From NCBI RefSeq assembly GCF_900095025.1, contig NZ_FMBK01000010.1, positions 62,001 to 126,000 on the forward strand: a stretch of 64,000 bases of DNA, read 5' to 3'. The stretch comes from Acinetobacter albensis (GTDB lineage Bacteria > Pseudomonadota > Gammaproteobacteria > Pseudomonadales > Moraxellaceae). Of the stretch, positions 7,864 through 19,095 are shown in pieces (within the stretch, counting starts at the first letter, position 1; each line of letters begins with the position of its first letter). A model generated the notes under the pieces. The model did no database searches. It worked only from the letters and a program-made list of their open reading frames with translations, and was not told the DNA's origin. The translations under genes and the position numbers were made by a program.

Positions 7864-9666
7864 ATGAACTTATGGCATCTTTTTCATAAACTTCGACCTT
7901 TTGTAAGACCATATCGCTTACTGGTGATTGCAACCTTACTGCTGACATTAATTGGTTCATTCACAGCTCAGGTCAATGCGCTCACCTTACAATATGCCGT
8001 CGACAGTATTAACCAACTGATTGAAGCAGGTTTTGGTCTGTCTGAAGGCTGGCATATTCTCATCACCATTACAGCTATTTTACTGGGCAAAGAAGTGATT
8101 AATGCATTTGTTCAGTTTGGACAAAAGTTTTATGGTGAAAAGCTACGAATTTTTGTTTCACAAGATTTAGCGCAAGGTATTATCGAAAAATTCCTCACCT
8201 ATCGGCTGAGCTTTTTTAATGAGGAGAACAATCAAGCAGGTAAATTACAAACCCGTATAGACCGCGGAATCGGCTCGTTAACGCGCTTGGTGCAAATCTT
8301 CTTTATTGATATTTTACCGTTATTTACCAGTGCGATTGTCGCACTGGGTTTAATGTTCTATGCAAATATTTATGTCGGTTTAGTGGCATTAAGTATTGTC
8401 CCGATTTATTTTTGGCTGACCTTTAAACAAGCACAAAAACTGGGCGGATGGCGACGTAACTTAAGAGATGGACGCGAACGAAAAAGCCAAGGTATTTTGA
8501 GTATTATTAATTCAATTACTGTCATCAAATCTTTTAACCGCGAATCCATTGAATCAGAGAAGCAACTCAAATTACAAAAAGAATTGACCAATAATCAAAT
8601 GCAAACCCGTCAAACCAGTTTTCTATTTGATGGTTTAAAAACTTTTATTGAGCAAATTGGAATTGTGCTCATCATTATTTTAACCGCTTATTTTGTCTTA
8701 AACGGAGAAATGAGTATTGGCATGATTATGTATCATGTGCTGTTGTTCAATAACGTGTCTGCACCCATTCGCTCATTACATCGTATTTATGACGAAGTGA
8801 ATGACGCCATGATTTACTCTGAAAGTTTCTTTGCAATTTTAGAAGCCGATCATGAAAGAGAACCAAGTGGTGTGCAAAAACCAATCATCACAGGAAAATT
8901 CGAACTGAAGCAGGTCGATTTTTATTATCCCAACGGACATCATGCGTTAAAAAGTATCAATATGGTGATTCAACCGAATAAAATTACTGCTTTGGTGGGA
9001 TTATCAGGTGCAGGAAAATCGACCCTGATCAGTTTATTGGATAAATTTTACCAACCTGCTTCAGGACACATTCAACTCGATGGTATCGATTTGGAGCATA
9101 TTGACACACAATATTTACGCGATCATATCGGTCTGGTACTACAAAAAAACCATATTTTCCAAGGGACTATTTTTGAAAATATCCGTTATGGTAAAACCGA
9201 TGCCAGTTTAGAAGACGTCATGCATGCTGCAAAAAAAGCATCGATTCATGAACAGATTTTACAGCTTCCACATGCCTATGATGCCGATGCGCTCATGCTA
9301 TCAGGCGGGCAACAACAACGTATTGCACTGGCTCGAATGTTTCTAAAAAATCCACCGATTATTTTTTTGGATGAACCTACGGCCAGCCTAGATGCCATTG
9401 CCTCCGAACAAATTAAACAAAGTCTGGATCAGATTAAACAAGGACGAACAGTCATCATCATTTCACATAGTTTGTCGCAAATTATTGACGCAGATTACAC
9501 CTATGTCATGAAAGAAGGACATATTGCAGAACATGGCGAACACAACACGCTTTACCATCAAAATGGCGTATATAAAGAAATTTTTGATGCGATGGCAAAA
9601 AGTTTAAACATTGAAAAAATTGCCAAAACGTTTGAAGATGATACCGAGGAAGAAACCCACAGTTAA
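7864..9666 (+). CDS. ABC exporter, fused permease and ATPase
   Basis: A 600-residue half-transporter of the MsbA/exporter type. The N-terminal membrane domain has about six helices (residues 15-300). The C-terminal ATPase has Walker A GLSGAGKST near residue 380, the signature LSGGQQQR near 478 and Walker B IIFLDEP near 500. It would work as a homodimer in the inner membrane, exporting a lipid, peptide or drug; the substrate is not evident. The gene is single, and no accessory protein is encoded beside it. A bidirectional terminator directly follows. Confidence 0.9.
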   Translation: MNLWHLFHKLRPFVRPYRLLVIATLLLTLIGSFTAQVNALTLQYAVDSINQLIEAGFGLSEGWHILITITAILLGKEVINAFVQFGQKFYGEKLRIFVSQDLAQGIIEKFLTYRLSFFNEENNQAGKLQTRIDRGIGSLTRLVQIFFIDILPLFTSAIVALGLMFYANIYVGLVALSIVPIYFWLTFKQAQKLGGWRRNLRDGRERKSQGILSIINSITVIKSFNRESIESEKQLKLQKELTNNQMQTRQTSFLFDGLKTFIEQIGIVLIIILTAYFVLNGEMSIGMIMYHVLLFNNVSAPIRSLHRIYDEVNDAMIYSESFFAILEADHEREPSGVQKPIITGKFELKQVDFYYPNGHHALKSINMVIQPNKITALVGLSGAGKSTLISLLDKFYQPASGHIQLDGIDLEHIDTQYLRDHIGLVLQKNHIFQGTIFENIRYGKTDASLEDVMHAAKKASIHEQILQLPHAYDADALMLSGGQQQRIALARMFLKNPPIIFLDEPTASLDAIASEQIKQSLDQIKQGRTVIIISHSLSQIIDADYTYVMKEGHIAEHGEHNTLYHQNGVYKEIFDAMAKSLNIEKIAKTFEDDTEEETHS

Positions 9667-9677
9667 AAATCAGCTAC

Positions 9678-9713
9678 AAAAAAAAGCCTCAAATAATGTC
9701 GAGGCTTTTTTTG
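9678..9713. terminator. Bidirectional terminator between the ABC exporter and phoU
   Basis: The stem AAAAAGCCTC / GAGGCTTTTT with a 10-base loop is flanked by an A-run on the left and a T-run on the right. It can stop transcription from both convergent genes. Confidence 0.9.
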
Positions 9714-9722
9714 TAGAAAAAA

Positions 9723-10442
9723 TTAGCGCACTTGAACTTTTTCTTCAATTTCTTCTACGCTAATGTGACGTACATCTAAACCTTTGACCATATAAATCAC
9801 TTGTTCAGAAATATTTCGAGCATGGTCACCAATTCGCTCTAAAGAGCGCAATACCCACAGCACATTAATTACACGTGAAATATGACGTGGATCTTCAATC
9901 ATATAGGTCATTAAGGTACGGGTAGCTGACTGATATTCACGGTCAATGTCTGCATCAGCCAATAATACCCGTAGTGCTTGTTCGACATCTAAACGAGCAA
10001 AAGCGTCTAATGCATCATGGATCATGACACGAACCTGATTACCGATATGGCGAGTTTCCATATAGCCACGCGGTGAACTGCCCTCTTCACATAAGTTTTG
10101 TGCAATACGGGCAATTTTAGCTGCTTCATCACCAATTCGCTCTAAGTCCGTATTGGCTTTAGACATCGCAATCACCATGCGCAAATCGATTGCTGCTGGA
10201 TGGCGACGTGCCAAAATGAGGGTTAAAGCTTCATCAATTTCGGTTTCTAGACGATTCACAATATTGTCTTGAAACTGTACGTCTATGGCTAAAGTTTCAT
10301 CGGTATCTAATAAAGCACGAATTCCGTTGGCAACTTGCTGTTCGACTAAGCCGCCCATCGTCATAAACTTTGTATTCACACCCTGTAAATCTTCATTAAA
10401 TTGTGAAGAAATATGGTGATTTAACACCGGATTATTTGGCAA
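9723..10442 (-). CDS. phoU: Phosphate signalling protein PhoU
   Basis: A 239-residue protein made of two PhoU helical repeats (about residues 20-110 and 120-215). Typical stretches are AKIARIAQNL and RSLERIGDHARNISEQVIYMV. PhoU links the Pst phosphate transporter to PhoR and keeps the Pho regulon off when phosphate is sufficient. The start is a TTG codon: a GGAG sequence lies 8 bases before it, and the nearby ATG is out of frame. No pst or phoBR gene is adjacent, so this is a detached phoU, downstream of a TolC-family gene on the same strand. Confidence 0.93.
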   Translation of the reverse strand: MPNNPVLNHHISSQFNEDLQGVNTKFMTMGGLVEQQVANGIRALLDTDETLAIDVQFQDNIVNRLETEIDEALTLILARRHPAAIDLRMVIAMSKANTDLERIGDEAAKIARIAQNLCEEGSSPRGYMETRHIGNQVRVMIHDALDAFARLDVEQALRVLLADADIDREYQSATRTLMTYMIEDPRHISRVINVLWVLRSLERIGDHARNISEQVIYMVKGLDVRHISVEEIEEKVQVR

Positions 10443-10537
10443 GAGGCATACTCCAAAAACAGCAATTTTAGGTTTAAATAAATTGTTTAATATTAAAGCA
10501 CATCTACTGTGAAGCTTTCATGACAAAAGTCGAACGT

Positions 10538-11896
10538 TTAGTTTATTCGCTGAAATGATGAATCAACAAGCCATGTATTCATCTCGCTTAAGTCTTGTGT
10601 GGTTAATTTCCCAACCGCTGCTTTTAGTCGTAGCACATTCATTAAATAATCATATTGTGCATTTAAATATTCTTGCTTGGCTGAAAAAGCATTCCTTTGT
10701 GCTAAAAGCACATCAACCATGGTTTTTAAGCCTTCTTGGTATTGGGCTTTAGATGCCTGAGATACAATTTGTGATGAATCCATCGCTGCTTTACGGGCTT
10801 GTAATTTGGCCTGATCAGTTTCAACTTGCAGATAAGCTTTTTTGACATCGGTATTGGCTTTACGCATAGCAGCATCTAATTGTGCTGTACTTTTTTCCAC
10901 ATTTACCGCTGCTTTCTGCACCGATTTTTGAGTTCTGCCACCACTGTAGACATTCCAATTCATCTCGATCCCAATTTGGTCAAATTGACCATCACTGGAA
11001 ATAATATTTTGTGGAGATTGTTTGGTATAACCGTAACTGCCGACTGCCTCAATTTGTGGATAGGATGCGGCCTTTTCTACCCGTTTTTGATCTTGTGCAT
11101 AGCGCTGCTGTAAACGTGCCTGCTGAATCGATAAATTTTGGCTTTGTGCTAAATCTGTCCACGCTGACAAGTTTTCAGGATAAGGTTTTTGGAATTGAAA
11201 ACCTGTACTTAAAACTGCCAGATTTTCCCGATAAGGTCCAATAAACTGCGCTAACTGTTCCTGAGCCAAAATCAATTCCACATGAGTAGCAATTCGATTT
11301 GCGCGTGCATTTTCGTATTGTGCTTTGGCTTCACTGACATCACTTTTTGCCACTAAACCTTCTCTGAGTTTGGCATTCATCATATCCAACTGTTTCAGTA
11401 ATGCCTGTTCTTCTTGTACATTGGCCTTGGTCAGACTTTGTTGCCGTAGTACTGCAAAATAAGTTTCAGCAAGATTTAAAATATGTTCTTGTTGTTGTAA
11501 CTGTAGATTGATTTCACTCAAACTCAGCGAAGTTTTGACCTGTTTTAACGCCTCCCAAGCATCCCAACGAAATAACGGCTGGCGTGCAGTCAGAGCAATC
11601 TGACGAGTGGTTGATGAAGAAGACATCAATAGGTCTGAATTAAAAGGCAAATCAGTATCTAAATTGGAATTGGTTTGCTGACTTTTACGGGTTACATTCC
11701 CTGAAAGCTTAATGGTCGGCAGCAGGTTACCTTTTGCAATGCCTAAATCTAATTGCTCTGCTTCATATTGCAACAGCTTGGCTTGCCAGTTAGGATCTGT
11801 ACTTTGAGCACGTTGATAGGCTTCCACCAAATCCAAAGCATATGCCCCTGAACTGAGCAGTAACAAAGAACTACTCAAAACAATTTTAATCTTCAT
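10538..11896 (-). CDS. tolC: TolC-family outer membrane channel protein
   Basis: A 452-residue TolC-type outer membrane efflux protein. An N-terminal signal peptide ends around the ALA/LD junction after SSSLLLLSSGAYA. Two homologous outer membrane efflux repeats follow, each with a coiled alpha-hairpin rich in Ala, Gln and Lys. Its trimer would form the exit duct for type I secretion and drug pumps. A GTG codon seven codons upstream is an alternative start; the ATG gives the cleaner signal peptide. From memory, the A. baumannii homologue in this neighbourhood may be the one called AbuO, which I could not verify. It lies 95 bases before phoU. Confidence 0.9.
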   Translation of the reverse strand: MKIKIVLSSSLLLLSSGAYALDLVEAYQRAQSTDPNWQAKLLQYEAEQLDLGIAKGNLLPTIKLSGNVTRKSQQTNSNLDTDLPFNSDLLMSSSSTTRQIALTARQPLFRWDAWEALKQVKTSLSLSEINLQLQQQEHILNLAETYFAVLRQQSLTKANVQEEQALLKQLDMMNAKLREGLVAKSDVSEAKAQYENARANRIATHVELILAQEQLAQFIGPYRENLAVLSTGFQFQKPYPENLSAWTDLAQSQNLSIQQARLQQRYAQDQKRVEKAASYPQIEAVGSYGYTKQSPQNIISSDGQFDQIGIEMNWNVYSGGRTQKSVQKAAVNVEKSTAQLDAAMRKANTDVKKAYLQVETDQAKLQARKAAMDSSQIVSQASKAQYQEGLKTMVDVLLAQRNAFSAKQEYLNAQYDYLMNVLRLKAAVGKLTTQDLSEMNTWLVDSSFQRIN

Positions 11897-12325
11897 TTTT
11901 ATTGTAAATTCCTGCACCCAAACATCTCAATCTTGATTTTTTTATCCATACTACACCTATTCATGGCTAACAGTGGTTATCTAGGTCGTAGATTTCTATT
12001 TAGTTGCAGCGGGTCGGATAAAATCAAATGTCATGACACTCTATTTTTAAGTCTGCTATAAAACATGGAATATTGAATGCAGTTAGATATATAAAAATAG
12101 TCCACAATATTTAGTTTAATCTGAAATACATCAATGACATTTCTGCCATCTTTCCTCTTTATTTTATCTGCTATCAAATCAAAAAAATCAACTGTGTCAT
12201 ATTATTTTTATATAGTCACATCACGTTAACTAAATTCCTTCACAATACTACACAGACAAAATCGGTATTAGCGATAAAATACTGACCTTCACTCCCTTTC
12301 ATTGCCTGATATATCCACATATAGA
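11897..12325. other. AT-rich divergent intergenic region
   Basis: About 430 bases between the divergent TolC-family gene and an unknown lipoprotein gene. It should hold both promoters. I found no strong inverted repeat, no terminator and no plausible small protein. Confidence 0.5.
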
Positions 12326-13393
12326 ATGACTCTGCCCTTCAAAATGCTGCTTTCTGCAAAGCAATACCTCCCTTTAATCGTATTTATTTTTTTGCTTGGA
12401 TGTCAGAAACCTGAACCAGAGCCTGTTCCAAAACAATTAGAAAAACAGTTACAGCAAGAGGAACCAGTTGATTTATCCTTGTTGTGTAAAAATATCGAAA
12501 AAAATATGTTGGCGATTGATGCGGATCGAACCACTTTCGCCTTGGAACAAGTCAATCAAGATTTAAAATTATGCTTACCGCTTTCCACCTTTGAAGAACA
12601 AAAAAATTTACTCACCTTATCGAATCAAATGTATAAAAACTTTTTAAGTGTGGAAAGAACGGCTTCTCAACAGACTGCTTTTGAAAATTATGCCTTTGAC
12701 TTGGCCCAGCACCCCACCGTTCAGCAAAACCATTTTGAACAACTGACGTTACGTGATCAATATTTGCTAAAGCATAAAGGTCAGGCCTATGTTGAACTCT
12801 TTGATGCAGGCAAAGGGCAACTCAATTATCGTCGTAGCCCTGAATATCTAGCGAGAATTTTTGCACCTTATATGCCTGAAGCAGAACAAGCTTTTATAGA
12901 AAACTTGGCTGCACAAAATATGCAACCAGTCTGGGTTAAACAAAGCTTAATGATTGAACCGCATGAAATTGTCGTCCGTGCTTTATTTTGGGAAGACTAT
13001 TTAAAGCAATATCCGAAAAGTAGTTATCGTCAAAATGCTGAATATCTGATGCAAATGTATGCGCTATTTTTATTTATTGGTACACCTGCTTCACCCGTTT
13101 CTGATAATTTTCTTAATTCATACGCTGTTCAAAGTAGCAGCTTAGATGAAATTGAAAAACTGGCTCAACTCAAAAATTCAACTTTGGCAGTTCAGGCTGG
13201 AAAATTTCTTCAATTTCTGCAACTCTCTGAAGAGCAAAGAATTAAACACATTCCAGTTCAGCTCAGTCCATCTGAACAGGGAACAAAAAATGAAAGTTTG
13301 TTGGCTCAAAAGCAATTGAAACACTATTTAGGTTTAAAAAATTTAAGCCTGTCTGTACCGCGTGATTGTTTTAGCGATGCCATTTGCCGTTAA
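12326..13393 (+). CDS. Uncharacterised lipoprotein
   Basis: I do not recognise this family. The protein of about 355 residues starts with a hydrophobic signal sequence ending in a lipobox (FLLGC, Cys about residue 26), so it is probably a membrane-anchored lipoprotein. A Pro/Glu-rich linker (KPEPEPVPK) follows, then a mostly helical, Gln- and Leu-rich body. A cysteine pair near the C-terminus (DCFSDAIC) could form a disulfide. ATG codons at 12326 and 12344 and a TTG at 12302 are all possible starts, and none has a clear ribosome site. The next gene is under riboswitch control, so this one is probably transcribed alone. Confidence 0.75.
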   Translation: MTLPFKMLLSAKQYLPLIVFIFLLGCQKPEPEPVPKQLEKQLQQEEPVDLSLLCKNIEKNMLAIDADRTTFALEQVNQDLKLCLPLSTFEEQKNLLTLSNQMYKNFLSVERTASQQTAFENYAFDLAQHPTVQQNHFEQLTLRDQYLLKHKGQAYVELFDAGKGQLNYRRSPEYLARIFAPYMPEAEQAFIENLAAQNMQPVWVKQSLMIEPHEIVVRALFWEDYLKQYPKSSYRQNAEYLMQMYALFLFIGTPASPVSDNFLNSYAVQSSSLDEIEKLAQLKNSTLAVQAGKFLQFLQLSEEQRIKHIPVQLSPSEQGTKNESLLAQKQLKHYLGLKNLSLSVPRDCFSDAICR

Positions 13394-15616
<2,223 letters not shown>

Positions 15617-15650
15617 TTTTGTAAAAAATCTTTTATTTCCATAAAATTCT

Positions 15651-15685
15651 CAGTTAGGATGAATGCATACTTTTCATCCTAACTG
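15651..15685 (+). promoter_or_regulatory. 12-bp perfect stem-loop just before nudF
   Basis: CAGTTAGGATGA (15651-15662) pairs perfectly with TCATCCTAACTG (15674-15685), with an 11-base loop. The 3' arm ends six bases before the nudF ATG. There is no T-run, so it is a poor intrinsic terminator for thiC. It covers the place where a ribosome binding site would normally be. Confidence 0.8.
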
Positions 15686-15691
15686 CATGAT

Positions 15692-16312
15692 ATGAATATT
15701 CTTCAACAAGCGACTTATCAGAGCAACGAAGTTCATATTCAGTCACGTGAATATTTATATCGAGGTTTTATTCAGGTTGAGAAAGTCAGTCTAAAACACC
15801 GTTTATTTCATCAAGTCGAATATACACCAATTCTGCAACGTGAATTGATTCAACGATCTGAAGCAGCAGGTGTCCTCATTTACAATGATACTCAACAAAA
15901 ATTTGCCTTAATTGAACAATTCCGTGTTGGTGCAATTGATGATACAGATTCGCCTTGGCAACTCGAAATTATTGCCGGTGTGTTAGATGGTGATGAATCC
16001 CCTGAAAGCTGCATCCGCCGTGAAAGCTTAGAAGAATCGGGCTGCCAGATTAATACCTTGCAGCATTTATTCAGCTTTTATCCATCAGCAGGCGCATGTT
16101 CAGAACTGTTTCATTTATATAGCGCAGAAGCCGAACTTCCAGAAAAGGGCGGCATTTTCGGCATGCCCGATGAAGGCGAAAATATCAAATTACATCTGAT
16201 TGACTATCGTGATATTGCAAGCTTAATCCTTAATGGTCGATTAAAAAATGCGCCCGTTATTATGGCTTTGCAATGGTTACAACAGCACATAAACACCTCA
16301 AGGAATGTCTAA
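15692..16312 (+). CDS. nudF: ADP-ribose pyrophosphatase (Nudix hydrolase)
   Basis: A 206-residue Nudix hydrolase of the NudF/ADP-ribose diphosphatase type, which splits ADP-ribose into AMP and ribose 5-phosphate. The Nudix box is complete: GVLDGDESPESCIRRESLEESG fits GX5EX7REUXEEXGU. The N-terminal REYLYRGFIQVEKVSLKHRLF block resembles E. coli NudF, which supports this start. There is no recognisable Shine-Dalgarno sequence; a strong hairpin occupies that position instead. In E. coli nudF and cpdA are also neighbours, and here the two are adjacent, close enough for one transcript. Confidence 0.92.
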   Translation: MNILQQATYQSNEVHIQSREYLYRGFIQVEKVSLKHRLFHQVEYTPILQRELIQRSEAAGVLIYNDTQQKFALIEQFRVGAIDDTDSPWQLEIIAGVLDGDESPESCIRRESLEESGCQINTLQHLFSFYPSAGACSELFHLYSAEAELPEKGGIFGMPDEGENIKLHLIDYRDIASLILNGRLKNAPVIMALQWLQQHINTSRNV

Positions 16313-16322
16313 GGAGCTGGAC

Positions 16323-17132
16323 ATGACTTTATCATCGAACCATGACAACCAACGTGACTGGACCATTATTCAGATTTCAGATACTCATTTGATGGATCAG
16401 GCAGATTTAGAATTTGTGCACATGAATCCTGAACACAGTTTTCACACCGTTTTAAAGCAAGTTCAACAACAATATCCACATGCAGACGCCATCATACATA
16501 CAGGCGATTTAGCTCAAGTTCCCGTGCCAGAAACATATGCTCGTTACTTAAGCTTTATGCAAACTACAGGTATACCGTTTTATCAAATTCCGGGCAATCA
16601 TGACCACGCTGAACACTTCCCATTCCATCAAAATCAAAATCAAGTCCATGTCCTTCATTTTGGTCAATGGAGCATTGTACTGTTAAATACCGCAGTTCCT
16701 AATCAAATTGATGGCTGGGTTTCACAACAGCATTTGCATCAACTTGAACATATTTTAGAAACCTATGCACAGCAATTTATGATTGTGGCTTGTCATCATC
16801 ATCCTTTTGATATGCAGTCAAAATGGATTGATCAACACAAACTCAAAAACACCAATAACCTCTTAGAGGTTTTAAATAAACATAGCAATATCAAAGCCGT
16901 TATATGTGGTCATGTACATCAAGATTCTTTAAGGGAGTGGCAAAATATTCAGTTTTTTTCTACCCCATCCACCTGTGTACAGTTCAAACCTTTAAGTGAT
17001 CATTTCGCTTTAGATGATGAAAGTCCGGGGTTTCGCGTATTATCTTTAAAAGAAAATGGTGAGTTAGACACAGTAGTTCATCGGGTTGCAAATACACAAC
17101 AAAAAATTAATATTGAAATTTCAGGTTATTAA
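16323..17132 (+). CDS. cpdA: 3',5'-cyclic-AMP phosphodiesterase CpdA
   Basis: A 269-residue class III cyclic nucleotide phosphodiesterase with the metallophosphoesterase signature in order: ISDTHL, GDLAQ, GNHDH, ACHHHPF and GHVHQD. These supply the dimetal ligands. It hydrolyses cAMP and so tunes Crp/Vfr-type signalling. The start chosen here has AAGGAG six bases upstream. An ATG six codons earlier overlaps the end of nudF but has no ribosome site. The position directly after nudF matches other gamma-proteobacteria. Confidence 0.93.
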   Translation: MTLSSNHDNQRDWTIIQISDTHLMDQADLEFVHMNPEHSFHTVLKQVQQQYPHADAIIHTGDLAQVPVPETYARYLSFMQTTGIPFYQIPGNHDHAEHFPFHQNQNQVHVLHFGQWSIVLLNTAVPNQIDGWVSQQHLHQLEHILETYAQQFMIVACHHHPFDMQSKWIDQHKLKNTNNLLEVLNKHSNIKAVICGHVHQDSLREWQNIQFFSTPSTCVQFKPLSDHFALDDESPGFRVLSLKENGELDTVVHRVANTQQKINIEISGY

Positions 17133-17282
17133 CTTTTCATTTGCCTTCTTTTCCATTATTTTATGGCTTCGAAAGGAAACGTGATAGATAGAATCCCGAC
17201 ATCAAAGACTATCAAAAAGCACAAAAAGTCTATATGATGACGCCCCTCGAAGGAGAATCTCCTAAGGGTTGGATAAAAACAC

Positions 17283-17312
17283 TTGCATATCACCATATTT
17301 TTTGCGTATAGA
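17283..17312 (+). promoter_or_regulatory. Possible sigma-70 promoter of dksA
   Basis: TTGCAT (17283-17288) and TATAGA (17307-17312) lie 18 bases apart, about 30 bases before the dksA start. A perfect 12-base palindrome, ATATACGTATAT, covers 17312-17323 directly after the -10 hexamer, where it would overlap the start of transcription. Confidence 0.4.
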
Positions 17313-17340
17313 TATACGTATATGATGAGGAATGCCCTAA

Positions 17341-17868
17341 ATGGCGAATGACAACCAAAACCAAGTCTTGGACGAACAAACTGATGTTGTAGAGGAAAAG
17401 TCTACAAAACGTGTGCGAAAAACCAAGCCAAAAGCATCAGAAAGTGGCTCTACTGCTAGCTTATTTGGTATTGCACCTTATCAGCCGAAAAAAAATGAAG
17501 AATACATGTCCGAAGGACAACTTGAACATTTCCGCCAAATTTTACTGGCATGGAAAGAAGAGTTAATGTCTGAAGTGGATCGTACCTTAAACACAATGCA
17601 AGATGAAAATACTGCATTGCCCGATGTAAATGATCGTGCGACACAAGAAGAAGAGTTTGCGATTGAACTCCGTACTCGTGACCGTGAACGTAAATTAATT
17701 CGCAAAATTGAGCAATCAATCGACGCGATTAAAAATGACGATTATGGCTTTTGTGAAACTTGCGGTATTGAAATTGGTTTACGTCGTCTTGAGGCGCGTC
17801 CAACTGCAACCCTTTGTATTGACTGCAAAACTTTAGCAGAAATCAAAGAGAAGCAAAATAACGGCTAA
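17341..17868 (+). CDS. dksA: RNA polymerase-binding transcription factor DksA
   Basis: A 175-residue DksA protein. A charged N-terminal extension is followed by the coiled-coil with the acidic tip (LPDVNDRATQEEEFAIELR region), then a C4 zinc finger (CETCGIEIG...CIDCK). DksA enters the secondary channel of RNA polymerase and, with ppGpp, shuts down rRNA promoters and activates amino acid genes. It is somewhat longer than the 151-residue E. coli protein because of the basic N-terminus. gluQ follows within about 60 bases, the same dksA-gluQ order as in enterobacteria and pseudomonads. Confidence 0.96.
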   Translation: MANDNQNQVLDEQTDVVEEKSTKRVRKTKPKASESGSTASLFGIAPYQPKKNEEYMSEGQLEHFRQILLAWKEELMSEVDRTLNTMQDENTALPDVNDRATQEEEFAIELRTRDRERKLIRKIEQSIDAIKNDDYGFCETCGIEIGLRRLEARPTATLCIDCKTLAEIKEKQNNG

Positions 17869-17931
17869 TTACAGTTTATGCTTAATAATCCAGCCCTAAT
17901 CCCTTCTTTATTCAAGGAAGGAGATAAAAGG

Positions 17932-18795
17932 ATGGCTTATGTGGGTCGGTTTGCGCCATCGCCAACCGGCCCTTTGCATTTTGGCTCACTCATCACAGCC
18001 GTTGCGAGTTATTGCGATGCCCGTGCACATCACGGTCAATGGCTTGTTCGCATTGAAGATACTGACATTCCGCGTATTTATCCCGGAAGTGAAAATCACA
18101 TTCTAGCTTGTCTTGATGCATTTCATTTTGAAATGGACGCAGATATCATTTTCCAAAAAAATCGTTTGGATATTTACGATGCCATCATCGATCAATTACA
18201 TCAAAAGCATCAAGTCTATGCCTGCCAATGTACCCGAAAAATGTTGGGTTCTAATCATATTTATACAGGTACTTGCCTTAATTTAAATCTGTCTTTTGAA
18301 CAAAAGGCTATTCGAGTCAAAGTGCCAGATCAAAACATTTGTTTTAAGGACCGCTTACAAGGCATACACTGTTCCAATCTCCAACAAGACTTAGGCGACT
18401 TTGTTCTCAAGCGCCGTGATGGGATTATGAATTATCAACTGGCAGTCGTGGTAGATGATTATTTACAAGGCATCACCCATGTGGTTCGTGGTGCAGACTT
18501 ACTAGATAATACCGAACGGCAAATTTGGTTGGGTTCACTTTTGGGTTATCCTACACTTCAATATATGCACTTGCCGCTTGCCATGAATGCACAGGGGCAA
18601 AAACTGTCTAAACAAAATTTGGCGCAAGCGATCGATCTCAACCGCGCACCTGAATTACTCCAACAAGCAATTCATGCTTTACATCAACCTCATGTTGATT
18701 TGGACACGCCAAAACATATGCTCAAGCAAGCCATTGCGCAATGGGATATACAACAGATTCCACACACAATAGAACTGCAAGGCACTTATTTATAA
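17932..18795 (+). CDS. gluQ: Glutamyl-Q tRNA(Asp) synthetase
   Basis: A 287-residue paralogue of glutamyl-tRNA synthetase that lacks the anticodon-binding domain. It attaches glutamate to the queuosine of tRNA(Asp). The HIGH-like motif is seen in RFAPSPTGPLHFGSL at the N-terminus and a KMSKS-like motif in GQKLSKQNLAQ; zinc-binding cysteines occur around YACQCTRKML. A strong AAGGAAGGAG ribosome site precedes the ATG used here. An earlier in-frame ATG would add 18 residues and overlooks this site. It sits right after dksA and was probably transcribed with it. Confidence 0.93.
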   Translation: MAYVGRFAPSPTGPLHFGSLITAVASYCDARAHHGQWLVRIEDTDIPRIYPGSENHILACLDAFHFEMDADIIFQKNRLDIYDAIIDQLHQKHQVYACQCTRKMLGSNHIYTGTCLNLNLSFEQKAIRVKVPDQNICFKDRLQGIHCSNLQQDLGDFVLKRRDGIMNYQLAVVVDDYLQGITHVVRGADLLDNTERQIWLGSLLGYPTLQYMHLPLAMNAQGQKLSKQNLAQAIDLNRAPELLQQAIHALHQPHVDLDTPKHMLKQAIAQWDIQQIPHTIELQGTYL

Positions 18796-18846
18796 AATCA
18801 AAAATGCGCTAAGCTAAAAGACAAAACTTAAAAAAGAGTTCAGTCT

Positions 18847-19080
18847 ATGTTTTTTATTTTTGGAATGGGTCCAAAGACCAAAATCGTTGAGAAAAGTCAG
18901 TTCCTTTGTCCCGTATGCAGAACCCAAAGTGCATATGAATTAAGACAACAGCGTCATTATTTTTCTTTATTTTTTATCCCATTGATTCCCCTTTCAAAAG
19001 CAAAAGGAGAATTTGTGAAATGTCTGCATTGTGGCACTGAAATGCCAAGCACAGTGTTAAACCATGCTCAGCAGGATTGA
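18847..19080 (+). CDS. Small zinc-ribbon protein
   Basis: A 77-residue protein with two CXXC knuckles (CPVC near residue 25 and CLHC near residue 60), which together form a zinc ribbon. A short hydrophobic stretch (HYFSLFFIPLIPL) lies between them. It starts with MFFIFGMGPKTK and resembles the zinc-ribbon domain family found in many bacteria, often annotated only by that domain. Function is unknown. It follows gluQ by about 50 bases on the same strand and converges with ftsW. Confidence 0.75.
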   Translation: MFFIFGMGPKTKIVEKSQFLCPVCRTQSAYELRQQRHYFSLFFIPLIPLSKAKGEFVKCLHCGTEMPSTVLNHAQQD

Positions 19081-19095
19081 TCATCAGAATCAAAG

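Noticed and set aside
17244-17269. AGGAG/CTCCT hairpin upstream of dksA
   Set aside because: Very small loop, no T-run, and it lies upstream of the likely dksA promoter; no supported role.
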